A stretch of DNA of 64,000 nt from Amycolatopsis cihanbeyliensis (GTDB taxonomy: Bacteria > Actinomycetota > Actinomycetes > Mycobacteriales > Pseudonocardiaceae): NCBI RefSeq assembly GCF_006715045.1, contig NZ_VFML01000001.1, positions 5,924,001-5,988,000 on the forward strand. The letters run 5' to 3'. The notes below the pieces were generated by a model. The model was not told the DNA's origin. It made no database searches and worked only from the letters and a program-made list of their open reading frames with translations. Shown in pieces: positions 36,434-46,544 of this stretch. How positions within the stretch are numbered: the first letter of the stretch is position 1; each line of letters begins with the position of its first letter. Both the position numbers and the translations under genes were made by a program.

Positions 36434-36994
36434 ATGGTGCTGAATACACAGATGGTGTTGGCCGCCGAGGAAATCAACCCGGTCATTCCACACGTCTCCG
36501 AGATCATTCTCGGGCTGGTCGGATTCCTTATCCTGCTGTGGCTGCTCAAGAAGTACGCGGTACCGCGCTTCGAGAAGCTCTACGAGGAGCGCACGGCGAA
36601 GATCGAGGGCGGGATCGAGAAGGCCGAGAAGGCACAGGCCGACGCCGAGCGAGCGCTGGAGCAGTACAAGGCGCAGCTGGCCGAGGCCCGGACCGAGGCC
36701 GCCAAGATCCGGGACGACGCCCGGGTGGAGGCCGAGCAGATCAAGGAAGAGCTGCGGTCCGAAGCGCAGGAAGAGGCCAGGCGGATCGTCTCGCAGGGCG
36801 AGGCGCAGCTGCAGGCGCAGAAGGCGCAGATCATGGCCGAGCTGCGGGCCGAGCTCGGGCGCAACTCGGTCGAGCTGGCCAGCCGGATCATCGGTGAGTC
36901 CCTCGAGGACGAGGCCAGGCGCCGGGGCACGATCGACCGGTTCCTCAGCGAGCTCGAGACCAGTGGCAACGGTGCGGCCGGGGCAAGGACGTAG
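36434..36994 (+). CDS. atpF: ATP synthase subunit b
   Basis: Peripheral stalk. 186 residues: one TM helix (about 25-42, EIILGLVGFLILLWLLKKYA) then a long charged coiled coil (about 50-165). A short periplasmic start precedes the helix. It is a stand-alone b, without the mycobacterial b-delta fusion. Confidence 0.95.
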   Translation: MVLNTQMVLAAEEINPVIPHVSEIILGLVGFLILLWLLKKYAVPRFEKLYEERTAKIEGGIEKAEKAQADAERALEQYKAQLAEARTEAAKIRDDARVEAEQIKEELRSEAQEEARRIVSQGEAQLQAQKAQIMAELRAELGRNSVELASRIIGESLEDEARRRGTIDRFLSELETSGNGAAGART

Positions 36995-36997
36995 AAG

Positions 36998-37819
36998 ATG
37001 ACGCTGCATGCTGCTAGCCGGGAGGCACTGGCCGCCGCCGAGAACCGCCTGGAGGAGGTGCTGGCCGACGCCGGCGCGGATCCCTCCGCCCTCGGCGAGG
37101 AGCTGCTGTCCGTGGTCGGCCTGCTGACCAGGGAGATCGGGCTGCGCAGGGCCGTCGGCGACGGTTCATCCGAACCCACGGCCCGCACGCGGCTGGTCCG
37201 GTCCGTGCTCGAGGGCAAGGTCTCCGAGCCGACCCTGACGGTGCTGGACGCCGCGGTCGGTGCCCGGTGGTCCAGCCCGCGCGAGCTGGTCGACGGGGTG
37301 GAGTCCCTCGGCCGCTCCGCGCTGCTCACCAGTGCCGAACGAGCGGGCAGCCTGGCCACGGTGGAGGACCAGCTCTTCCGTGTTGCCCGTATCGTGGCGA
37401 GTGAGCCAGAACTGGACAGGGCGCTGGCCGACCGCACGGCACCCGCCGAAGCTCGCCGCGGGCTGGTGCGGAACCTGTTCGACGGCAAGGTGGATCAGGT
37501 CGCTGTGATCATGGTCGAGCAGCTGGTGTCCCGGCTGCGTGGCCACGGTATCGGGCGCGGGCTCGACCACCTGGTGCGGCTGGCCGCGCAGCGCCGGGAG
37601 CGGTCGGTGGCACATGTGACGGCCGCGAGCGAGTTGTCCGAGGAGCAGCAGGACCGGTTGGCCGAGCGGCTGCGGCAGATCTACGGCCGGCCGATGGCCC
37701 TGCACGTCGAACGCGACCCGAGCGTCGGCGGTGGTCTGCTGATCAGGGTCGGTGACGAGGTCATCGACGGTACGTCGGCGGGCCGCATCGCGGCGCTGCG
37801 CCGTCAGCTCGCCGGCTGA
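36998..37819 (+). CDS. atpH: ATP synthase subunit delta (OSCP-like)
   Basis: Joins the peripheral stalk to F1. 273 residues, long compared with about 177 in E. coli but normal for actinobacteria. The amino part (about 1-150) has an additional helical region; the carboxy part holds VAHVTAASELSEEQQDRLAERL and DPSVGGGLLIRVGDEVIDGT, typical of the family. It starts 3 nt after atpF. Confidence 0.94.
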   Translation: MTLHAASREALAAAENRLEEVLADAGADPSALGEELLSVVGLLTREIGLRRAVGDGSSEPTARTRLVRSVLEGKVSEPTLTVLDAAVGARWSSPRELVDGVESLGRSALLTSAERAGSLATVEDQLFRVARIVASEPELDRALADRTAPAEARRGLVRNLFDGKVDQVAVIMVEQLVSRLRGHGIGRGLDHLVRLAAQRRERSVAHVTAASELSEEQQDRLAERLRQIYGRPMALHVERDPSVGGGLLIRVGDEVIDGTSAGRIAALRRQLAG

Positions 37820-37870
37820 GGGCACACACTTTCAGACACTGGCAGAAGAGAAGCGAGAGCGGGAACGACA

Positions 37871-39514
37871 ATGGCGGAGCTGACGATCTCCTCGGATGAG
37901 ATCGCCAACGCGATCGAGAACTACGTCTCGAGTTACTCCCCGGACGTGAGCCGGGAAGAGGTCGGCACGGTCATCGACACGGGTGACGGTGTCGCCCACG
38001 TCGAGGGGCTGCCCTCGACGATGGCCAACGAGTTGCTGGAGTTCCCCGGCGGCGTCCTCGGCGTGGCACTGAACCTGGAGCCGCGCCAGATCGGTGTCGT
38101 CATCCTCGGTGACTACGAGACGATCGAGGAAGGCCAGGAGGTCAAGCGCACCGGCCGGATCCTCTCGGTCCCGGTCGGCGAGAACTTCCTCGGCCGGACC
38201 ATCAACCCGCTGGGCCAGCCGCTGGACGGCCTCGGCGACATCGAGTCCTCCGGCAACCGCGCGCTCGAGTTGCAGGCCGCCTCGGTGGTGCAGCGCCAGC
38301 CGGTGAGCGAGCCGCTGCAGACCGGAATCACGGCGATCGACGCGATGACCCCGATCGGCCGTGGCCAGCGTCAGCTGATCATCGGTGACCGCAAGACCGG
38401 GAAGACCACGGTCTGCGTGGACACGATCATCAACCAGAAGCGCAACTGGGAGTCCGGCGACCCGAGCCAGCAGGTGCGGTGCATCTACGTCGCGATCGGT
38501 CAGAAGGGCACCACGATCGCCGGGGTGCGCAAGACCCTGGAGGACGCGGGCGCGCTGGAGTACACCACCATCGTGGCAGCCCCGGCTTCCGACTCCGCGG
38601 GCTTCAAGTGGCTGGCCCCGTTCTCCGGTGCCGCGCTCGGCCAGCAGTGGATGTACGAGGGCAAGCACGTCCTGATCGTCTTCGACGACCTCACCAAGCA
38701 GGCCGAGGCCTACCGCGCGCTCTCGCTGCTGCTGCGCCGCCCGCCGGGCCGCGAGGCGTTCCCCGGCGACGTCTTCTACTTGCACTCCCGCCTGCTGGAG
38801 CGTTGCGCCAAGCTGAACGACGAGCTGGGTGCCGGTTCGATGACCGGGTTGCCGATCATCGAGACCAAGGCCAACGACATCTCGGCCTACATCCCGACCA
38901 ACGTGATCTCGATCACCGACGGGCAGTGCTTCTTCCAGTCCGACCTGTTCAACTCCGGCCAGCGGCCCGCGGTGGACGTCACCACCTCGGTCTCCCGGGT
39001 CGGTGGTGACGCGCAGATCAAGGCGATGAAGACCGTCGCCGGTTCACTGCGGATCGACCTCTCCCAGTACCAGGAGCTGCAGGCCTTCGCCGCCTTCGCC
39101 TCCGACCTGGACCCGACATCGAAGGCGCAGCTCGACCGCGGTGGCCGGCTGTACGAGATGCTCAAGCAGCCGCAGAACTCGCCGATCGCGGTGGAGAACC
39201 AGGTCATCTCGGTGTGGCTCGGCACCAACGGGCACTTCGACGACGTGCCGACCGAGGACGTCGCCCGGTTCAACAACGAGCTGATGGACAACCTGCGGCA
39301 CCGGCACGACGACCTGCTGACCGAGATCCGCGAGAAGCGGAAGTGGACCGAGGAGATCGCCGAGCGGGTCGCCGCGGCCACCAACGAGTTCAAGAAGGGC
39401 TTCACCACCTCCGAGGGCAAGCCGCTGGTGAACGAGGCCGATGCCGATGCCATGGACGCCGACAAGGTCGGGCAGGAGACCGTGAAGGTCAACAAGCCCG
39501 CGCCGAAGAAGTGA
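37871..39514 (+). CDS. atpA: ATP synthase subunit alpha
   Basis: Non-catalytic nucleotide-binding F1 subunit, 547 residues. Walker [10 protein letters not shown] (K178) and [14 protein letters not shown], including the Arg finger region, are clear. The last about 35 residues form an acidic/Lys-rich extension (from [14 protein letters not shown] on) that E. coli lacks and mycobacteria have, where it restrains ATP hydrolysis. Confidence 0.98.
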   Translation: MAELTISSDEIANAIENYVSSYSPDVSREEVGTVIDTGDGVAHVEGLPSTMANELLEFPGGVLGVALNLEPRQIGVVILGDYETIEEGQEVKRTGRILSVPVGENFLGRTINPLGQPLDGLGDIESSGNRALELQAASVVQRQPVSEPLQTGITAIDAMTPIGRGQRQLIIGDRKTGKTTVCVDTIINQKRNWESGDPSQQVRCIYVAIGQKGTTIAGVRKTLEDAGALEYTTIVAAPASDSAGFKWLAPFSGAALGQQWMYEGKHVLIVFDDLTKQAEAYRALSLLLRRPPGREAFPGDVFYLHSRLLERCAKLNDELGAGSMTGLPIIETKANDISAYIPTNVISITDGQCFFQSDLFNSGQRPAVDVTTSVSRVGGDAQIKAMKTVAGSLRIDLSQYQELQAFAAFASDLDPTSKAQLDRGGRLYEMLKQPQNSPIAVENQVISVWLGTNGHFDDVPTEDVARFNNELMDNLRHRHDDLLTEIREKRKWTEEIAERVAAATNEFKKGFTTSEGKPLVNEADADAMDADKVGQETVKVNKPAPKK

Positions 39515-39525
39515 CCGGATAAGCC

Positions 39526-40473
39526 ATGGCCCAACTTCGCGAACTCCGGCAGAAGGTCAAGTCGACCAAGGCGATCGGCAAGATCACCAAAGCCCAGGAG
39601 CTGATCGCCACCTCGCGCATCGGCAAGGCGCAGGCGCGGGTGGAGGCTGCCCGGCCCTACGCGGACGAGATCACCAAGGTGCTCTCCGCGCTGGCCACCG
39701 CGGCGTCCACGCTGGACGATCCGTTGCTGACCGCGCGGGAGAACCCGACCAGGGCCGCCGTGCTGGTGGTCACCAGCGACGGCGGCCAGTGCGGTGGGTA
39801 CAACACCAACGTGCACCGGACCACCGAGGAGCTGCTGTCCTTGCTGCGGGAGCAGGGCAAGGAGCCGGTGCTCTACGTGGCAGGCAGCAAGGGGCTCGGG
39901 TACTACCGGTTCCGCGGGCGTGAGATCCAGCAGTACTGGACGGGTTTCTCCCAGCGACCGCACTACACCGACGCCGCGGAGATGGGCTCCGCCCTGGTGC
40001 GGGCCTTCCTCGCCGGTGCGGACGACGAGGGCGGCGGCCCGGGTGCGGACGGCGTGCTCGGCGTGGACGAGCTGCACATCGTCTACACCGAGTTCCGGTC
40101 CATGCTCACCCAGACCCCGGTGGCCAAGCGGATCGCCCCGCTGGAGATCGAGTACGCGGAGGACTCAGCCGAGGCCGCGGACGCTGCGGGCCTCGCTTCC
40201 TCCTACGAGTTCGAGCCGAACGCGGAGAAGCTGCTCGGCGAGCTGCTGCCGAAGTACATCAACACGCGGATCTTCTCGGCGCTGCTGGAAGCGGCGGCCT
40301 CCGAGCTGGCCGCGCGGCGGACCGCCATGAAGGCGGCCTCGGACAATGCAGGAGAGCTGGTGGAGACCTACACGCGGCTGGCGAACCAGGCGCGCCAGGC
40401 CCAGATCACCCAGGAGATCAGCGAAATCGTCGGCGGTGCTAACGCGCTTGCCGCTGTAGGAAGTGATGACTGA
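39526..40473 (+). CDS. atpG: ATP synthase subunit gamma
   Basis: Central rotor shaft, 315 residues. Amino- and carboxy-terminal helices ([42 protein letters not shown]) form the coiled coil. Residues about 165-178 ([15 protein letters not shown]) form a Gly/Asp-rich loop at the site of the extra gamma loop described for mycobacteria. Confidence 0.97.
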   Translation: MAQLRELRQKVKSTKAIGKITKAQELIATSRIGKAQARVEAARPYADEITKVLSALATAASTLDDPLLTARENPTRAAVLVVTSDGGQCGGYNTNVHRTTEELLSLLREQGKEPVLYVAGSKGLGYYRFRGREIQQYWTGFSQRPHYTDAAEMGSALVRAFLAGADDEGGGPGADGVLGVDELHIVYTEFRSMLTQTPVAKRIAPLEIEYAEDSAEAADAAGLASSYEFEPNAEKLLGELLPKYINTRIFSALLEAAASELAARRTAMKAASDNAGELVETYTRLANQARQAQITQEISEIVGGANALAAVGSDD

Positions 40474-41910
<1,437 letters not shown>

Positions 41911-42036
41911 GTCACTTCCGAGCGGCGGGGCTGGTGTCCACAGTGGACTCCGGCTCCGTCGTTCGAATAGTGGAGCCCGGTACCTGCGGTTCAGCCGTTA
42001 CACTGGGTGCAGGCACCCGATGTGAAGGAGAGCTAC

Positions 42037-42402
42037 GTGGCTGAGATGTCCGTGGAGGTTGTCGCGGTCGAGCGTCGCCTCTGGTCGGGTAGGGCCACCT
42101 TCGTGGTGGCGCAGACCACCGAGGGTGAGATCGGCATCATGCCGAGCCACGAACCGGTGCTCGGCCAGCTGGTCGAGGGCGGGGTCGTACGGGTGACCAC
42201 CACCGACGGTGAGACGGTGTCCGCCGCCGTACACGGCGGGTTCCTCTCGGTGACCGCGGACGGGGTGAGCATCCTGGCCGAGAGTGCGGAGCTGGCCGAG
42301 GAGATCGACATCGCCGCCGCGCGGGCCGCGTTGACCGTGGAGGACGAGGCCGAGCGCGCCAGAGCGAGCGGGCGCCTACGCGCCGCCGGACAGTCGGCCT
42401 GA
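42037..42402 (+). CDS. atpC: ATP synthase subunit epsilon
   Basis: Rotor subunit of 121 residues. The beta-sandwich is clear ([28 protein letters not shown]). The helical carboxy end is short and ends in an Arg/Ala-rich tail. GTG 42037 is chosen because GAAGGAG lies 7 nt upstream; the earlier ATG at 42007 has no such site. It is 126 bp after atpD, where a GTCCACAGTGGAC palindrome lies. Confidence 0.95.
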   Translation: MAEMSVEVVAVERRLWSGRATFVVAQTTEGEIGIMPSHEPVLGQLVEGGVVRVTTTDGETVSAAVHGGFLSVTADGVSILAESAELAEEIDIAAARAALTVEDEAERARASGRLRAAGQSA

Positions 42403-42426
42403 TCGAGCGACGAGCGGGAGCCGGCC

Positions 42427-42861
42427 GTGGGTATCACACTGATGGTCATCGGACTCCTGCTCGTGCTGCTCACGCTCACCGGCTGGTATCTGCTGCGGTG
42501 GGTCCGGATGCGCAAGGTCGGCGGGGTGAGTGTGGCGCTGCGCTGGCGACCGGACCGGGCCCGCTCCGGCTGGCATCTCGGGATCGGCCGGTATCGCGGT
42601 GAGGAGTTCGTCTGGCATCGGGTGTGGAGCCTGCGAACCGGGCCGGACCGGGTGTTCCACCGGGACCACCTGGAGATCGCCGACCGCAGGGACCCGATCG
42701 GCACCGAGTCCTACGCCGTTCCCGCGGGCTCGACGGTCCTGCGCTGCGAGTCGGACCGGCAGGAGCCCATCGAGATCGCGATGGGCCCCGGTGCCCTGAC
42801 CGGCTTCCTCTCCTGGCTCGAATCCGCCCCGCCCGGCCGCCGCGTCCCCCGCGCCAGCTGA
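42427..42861 (+). CDS. DUF2550 membrane protein
   Basis: 144 residues: one TM helix at the amino end (about 3-25, ITLMVIGLLLVLLTLTGWYLL) then a basic, Trp-rich cytoplasmic domain (RRWRPDRARSGWHLGIGRY-like region; EFVWHRVWSLRTGPDRVFHR). DUF2550 genes regularly follow atpC in actinobacteria; function unknown. GTG start 24 nt after atpC. Confidence 0.88.
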   Translation: MGITLMVIGLLLVLLTLTGWYLLRWVRMRKVGGVSVALRWRPDRARSGWHLGIGRYRGEEFVWHRVWSLRTGPDRVFHRDHLEIADRRDPIGTESYAVPAGSTVLRCESDRQEPIEIAMGPGALTGFLSWLESAPPGRRVPRAS

Positions 42862-42864
42862 AGC

Positions 42865-42947
42865 GCCCTGAACGTGGCTATGGGGACGTCAGATGTCTCA
42901 ATAGTGCCGTTCGCGACGTCTGACGTCAGGAAAGCCACGTTCAGGGC
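42865..42947. repeat. 83-bp near-perfect inverted repeat between convergent genes
   Basis: Outer arms GCCCTGAACGTGGCT (42865-42879) and AGCCACGTTCAGGGC (42933-42947) are perfectly complementary. After 5-nt spacers, inner arms GACGTCAGA (42885-42893) and TCTGACGTC (42919-42927) pair as well, leaving a 25-nt loop. It starts 3 nt after the DUF2550 stop and ends 21 nt before the end of the convergent GH26-like gene. It can act as a bidirectional terminator, but its size and symmetry look more like a dispersed palindromic element. Confidence 0.9.
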
Positions 42948-42967
42948 CCGGCCCGCGGGTGGGTGGG

Positions 42968-43846
42968 TCAGCCGGCGCAGAAGTCGCGCCAGGCGGCCTT
43001 GCCCGCGTGGTCGCGCAGGCGGTAGTCGGAATGCCCGTGCGCGGTGAAGTCCAGGTCGAAGTACTGCACCCAGAGCGCGCCCCGGTCGGTGAGGTAGCCG
43101 CTGATCTCCCGTAGCCACTCGGCCCGGCCACGGCCGCCGTCCCCGGTCGCCAGCGCGCTACCGGTCTCCGCGACGGCGAACGGCTTGCCTGCCTGCCTGC
43201 TCACCGTGACCACATCGCCGAAGATCTGCTCGGCGGAGCGGTACTTCCTGGTGACCCCGGTGATCTGGTTGTAGGCGTCCCAGGCGAGTACCTCGATGTA
43301 GCGGTCGCCGGGGTAGAAGTCCCGCCAGTTCCGGCCCGAGTCCGGATCCACCGTCCAGTTCATCAGGATCAACGTCGGGTGCAGCCGGGGGTTGCCGGCC
43401 TCGGCGGCCAGCGCGTGCAGGTGCCGCCAGGCGGCCCGGTACTCCGAGGCGGTGAACTCACCCTTGTTCAGGACGTTGTCCTCCGGTTCGTGGAAGTAGC
43501 TCCAGTAGACGTCCACGTCCTGGGGTGCCCGCGCGAACCAGGTGCGGAAGTGCTCGTCATGCCTGCCCGCCGTCACGCTCGCCGGATCGGCCTTGAAGGA
43601 GACCGTGAGCGTCCGGTCGCCGGCGTCCAGCTTGCCCGGCCAGTGCCGCGGCAGGCCGGGGTAGAAGACCCGGACCGACTCGAGGCCGTAGTAGCCGTCG
43701 ACCCGTTCGAAGGCCTCCTGGTACGTCTCGCCCGCGGATTCGATGGCGAAGGCGGCTCCGCACAGGGGCGTGGCGGGTGCCGCCGCGGCGGGTGCCGTGA
43801 TGGTGCTCGCGAGGGCGGTGAGGGCCGCGACCGTGTACCCCAGCAT
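42968..43846 (-). CDS. Secreted GH26-like glycoside hydrolase-fold protein
   Basis: 292 residues with a short Sec signal peptide (about 1-23, LTALASTITAPAAAA). The mature part looks like a TIM-barrel hydrolase. E120 in VYWSYFHEPED is placed like the general acid, and E227 in PFAVAETGSA like the nucleophile, as in GH26 mannanase-type enzymes. Two Cys near the ends (LCGAAF and the final DFCAG) could form a disulfide. The substrate is unknown; an envelope or plant mannan is possible. Family placement is by motif only. It diverges from murA over an AT-richer 138-bp region. Confidence 0.65.
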   Translation of the reverse strand: MLGYTVAALTALASTITAPAAAAPATPLCGAAFAIESAGETYQEAFERVDGYYGLESVRVFYPGLPRHWPGKLDAGDRTLTVSFKADPASVTAGRHDEHFRTWFARAPQDVDVYWSYFHEPEDNVLNKGEFTASEYRAAWRHLHALAAEAGNPRLHPTLILMNWTVDPDSGRNWRDFYPGDRYIEVLAWDAYNQITGVTRKYRSAEQIFGDVVTVSRQAGKPFAVAETGSALATGDGGRGRAEWLREISGYLTDRGALWVQYFDLDFTAHGHSDYRLRDHAGKAAWRDFCAG

Positions 43847-43984
43847 ATGTTGTTCTCCCTCAATCCTGATTGATAGTTCGTAAATGAATAACAGAGCCGG
43901 ACGGCCGCGTCCAGGGCGTGTTTCGCGCCCGGTTCGGCGCCCTGCTCATCAGGTAGCTGCGCGTGGCAGGCATGATTGGCGCTC

Positions 43985-45259
43985 ATGAGTGAGCACTTCG
44001 ACGTGCATGGTGGCGCGCGGCTGGTCGGTGAGGTCGAGGTCGTCGGGGCCAAGAACAGCGTGCTCAAGCTGATGGCGGCGGCCCTGCTCGCCGAGGGCAC
44101 CACGACCATCACCAACTGCCCGCAGATCCTGGACGTCCCGCTGATGGCCGACGTGCTGCGGAGCGTCGGTTGCGAGGTCGCCATCGCGGGGGACACGGTG
44201 ACCATCACCACGCCGTCCGAGCTCTCGCACCACGCCGACTCCTCCGCGATGGGCAAGCTGCGGGCCTCGGTGTGCGTGCTGGGTCCCCTGGTGGGCAGGC
44301 TGAAGCGGGCCGTGGTGGCACTGCCTGGCGGGGACGCGATCGGGTCGCGACCGCTGGACATGCACCAGAACGGGCTGCGCAAGCTCGGGGCCACCAGCAC
44401 GATCGAGCACGGCTGCGTGGTCGCCAAGGCGGACGGGCTGCACGGCGCGCAGATCTGGCTGGACTTCCCCAGCGTCGGTGCCACCGAGAACATCCTGATG
44501 GCGGCCGTGCTCGCCGAGGGGACCACGGTGATCGACAACGCCGCCCGCGAGCCGGAGATCTCCGATATCTGCACGATGCTCATCGAGATGGGCGCCAAGA
44601 TCGAGGGCGCGGGCACGTCCACCCTGACCGTGCACGGCGTGGACCGGCTGAACCCGACCGAACACCAGGTGATCGGGGACCGGATCGTCGGCGCCACCTG
44701 GGCCTTCGCCGCGGCGATGACCAGGGGAGACCTGACCGTGCGCGGGGTCAACCCGCATCACCTCGACCTGGTGCTGGAGAAGCTGCGGCTCGCCGGCGCC
44801 GAGGTGGAGGCATTCGACGGCGAGGGCTTCCGGGTGGTGCAGGCCGACCGCCCGGTGTCGGTGGACTTCGTGACCCTGCCCTACCCCGGTTTCGCCACCG
44901 ATCTGCAACCGTTCGCGGTCGCCCTCTCCGCGGTCTCCGACGGCACCTCGATGATCACCGAGAACGTATACGAGGCCCGGTTCCGGTTCATCGAGGAGAT
45001 GGTCCGGCTCGGCGCGGACGCCCGCACGGACGGGCACCACGCGGTGGTCCGCGGGGTCGCGGCGCTGTCCAGCGCGCCGGTGTGGGCCTCGGACATCCGG
45101 GCCGGTGCCGGCCTGGTACTCGCCGGCCTGTGCGCGGACGGGATCACCGAGGTCTGGGACGTGTTCCACATCGACCGCGGCTACCCGTACTTCGTGGAGA
45201 ACCTGAACCGCCTCGGGGCCCGGATCGACCGGGTGACCACCGAGCCGGAACGGTCCTGA
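43985..45259 (+). CDS. murA: UDP-N-acetylglucosamine 1-carboxyvinyltransferase (fosfomycin-insensitive type)
   Basis: First committed step of peptidoglycan synthesis: transfer of enolpyruvyl from PEP to UDP-GlcNAc. About 424 residues, with [19 protein letters not shown] at the start, [14 protein letters not shown] and [15 protein letters not shown]. The residue usually Cys (C115 in E. coli) is D117 here, as in M. tuberculosis, which makes the enzyme insensitive to fosfomycin. ATG 43985 gives the standard [13 protein letters not shown] start; CATGAT 8 nt upstream may be a -10 for a near-leaderless mRNA. Unlike in mycobacteria, no rRNA operon follows. Confidence 0.96.
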   Translation: MSEHFDVHGGARLVGEVEVVGAKNSVLKLMAAALLAEGTTTITNCPQILDVPLMADVLRSVGCEVAIAGDTVTITTPSELSHHADSSAMGKLRASVCVLGPLVGRLKRAVVALPGGDAIGSRPLDMHQNGLRKLGATSTIEHGCVVAKADGLHGAQIWLDFPSVGATENILMAAVLAEGTTVIDNAAREPEISDICTMLIEMGAKIEGAGTSTLTVHGVDRLNPTEHQVIGDRIVGATWAFAAAMTRGDLTVRGVNPHHLDLVLEKLRLAGAEVEAFDGEGFRVVQADRPVSVDFVTLPYPGFATDLQPFAVALSAVSDGTSMITENVYEARFRFIEEMVRLGADARTDGHHAVVRGVAALSSAPVWASDIRAGAGLVLAGLCADGITEVWDVFHIDRGYPYFVENLNRLGARIDRVTTEPERS

Positions 45260-45347
45260 CTCCGTGGAACACGGCCACGACCCCGCTGGTTGATCGTGTT
45301 GGGCGCCCGAGCCGTGGCGTGCCGGTCAACCAGAAACGGGGTAGCGG

Positions 45348-45785
45348 ATGTCCTTGACCATGAGCAGTGCCGACCGGATGGCCTTCCTTGCCGAGGTGCG
45401 GGTCGGCCTGATCGCCATCACCAGGCCGGAACGGGCGCCGCTGGCGGTGCCGATCTGGTACGACTACGAGCCTGGCGGGGACGTCCTGGTGATGATGGGG
45501 ATCGGCTCGCTCAAGGACCGGTTGCTGCGCGAGGCCGGGCGGTTCAGCCTGTGCGTGCAGCAGGGTGAGGTGCCGTACAAGTACGTGACCGCCGAGGGGC
45601 CGGTGGTGGCCTTCGAGGAAGGGCCATCCTTCGAGCGGACGGCCGCGATCGCGGCTCGATACCTGCCGAGGGAGCAGGCCGAGCGGTTCGTCTCGCAGAT
45701 CCCTTCGGAGGGTCAGGTGATCGTCCGGATGCGGCCGGAGAAGTGGCTCAGCACCGACTACTCCGGTGTGGACCTGGGTGGCTAG
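45348..45785 (+). CDS. Pyridoxamine 5'-phosphate oxidase-fold flavin/F420-binding protein
   Basis: 145 residues, split-barrel fold. Typical features are an amino-terminal LAEVRVGLIAITRPERAPLAVPIWYDYEPGG-type beta segment, LKDRLLREAGRFSLCVQQ and YKYVTAEGPVVAFEEG. The carboxy end has the substrate-side segment RMRPEKWLSTDYSG. Members bind FMN or F420; the substrate is not predictable. ATG 45360 is an alternative start. Convergent with the LysE gene. Confidence 0.75.
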   Translation: MSLTMSSADRMAFLAEVRVGLIAITRPERAPLAVPIWYDYEPGGDVLVMMGIGSLKDRLLREAGRFSLCVQQGEVPYKYVTAEGPVVAFEEGPSFERTAAIAARYLPREQAERFVSQIPSEGQVIVRMRPEKWLSTDYSGVDLGG

Positions 45786-45794
45786 ACATCACAG

Positions 45795-46418
45795 CTAGGA
45801 CTCCGCGGCGAGCGCGGTGCCGAAGCCGATCAGCGCGGTACCGGTGACCGCATCGAGGCTGCGCCGCACCCGGGTGCGGCGCAGCCAGGTGCGTACCCGG
45901 TGCACGAAGAACATCAACAGCAGCAGCCACAGGCCACCGAGCACGCTCACGGTGTAGGCGAGCAGCAGGGCGTCCAGGGTGCCGGTGCTGACCGGGTCGA
46001 GGAACTGGGGGAGCACCGAGAGGTAGAGCGCGAGCACCTTCGGGTTGGTGACATTCGAAAAGAACCCCTCGCGCCAGCGCCGGAATCCGGAGGAGCGCGA
46101 GCCCGCCGCGCTTGCCGTTCCGTAGTCGCCGCGCCATGCCGAGCGCAGCGCCTGGACGCCCAGGTAGCAGAGGTAGACCACGCCGGCCCAGCGCAGCGTG
46201 GTGAACACCGGCTGGGAGTGCACGATCAGGGTGCCGAGCCCCAGCGCCACGGCGGTGCCCTGCGTCAGGTTGCCCATCGTGATCCCGCAGACCGCGAGCA
46301 AGCCGCCACGCGCGCCACCGGCCAGCGCGTTCTTCAGCGTCACCATGGTGTCCGGGCCCGGCGCCAGTACGACCAGTACGACGAAGACCAGATAGCTGCT
46401 GTAGGCACCCCATGTCAC
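45795..46418 (-). CDS. LysE/RhtB-family amino acid exporter
   Basis: 207 residues, about six TM helices. The family signature is at the amino end (VVLAPGPDTMVTLKNALAGG, with GGARGGLLAVCGI following), and VTNPKVLALYLSVLPQF sits in the middle. It probably exports an amino acid or related small molecule. GTG 46418 start; divergent from the mutase gene. Confidence 0.88.
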   Translation of the reverse strand: MTWGAYSSYLVFVVLVVLAPGPDTMVTLKNALAGGARGGLLAVCGITMGNLTQGTAVALGLGTLIVHSQPVFTTLRWAGVVYLCYLGVQALRSAWRGDYGTASAAGSRSSGFRRWREGFFSNVTNPKVLALYLSVLPQFLDPVSTGTLDALLLAYTVSVLGGLWLLLLMFFVHRVRTWLRRTRVRRSLDAVTGTALIGFGTALAAES

Positions 46419-46544
46419 GGTCTCTCACGCTAGCGGGTGTACCGCCGGTCGGGTGAGCGATCTCCCCGGCCGGGTGTCCGATTCCACTCCGCGCCGGATG
46501 TTACTGACGAGTATGATGGGTGGGTCGTCGATCGGGAGGTTGCC

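Noticed and set aside
42865..42947. Ordinary intrinsic terminator as the full explanation of the large inverted repeat
   Set aside because: There is no T-run on either side, and the two-tier arms are larger than needed; termination remains possible, so it is listed as a repeat.
45260..45347. rRNA operon after murA
   Set aside because: Mycobacteria have rrs here, but the 88 bp before the next gene holds no 16S sequence.
46437..46544. Longer amino end for the ethylmalonyl-CoA mutase
   Set aside because: It would include the likely -10 TATGAT and the ribosome-binding site; GTG 46545 gives the family length.
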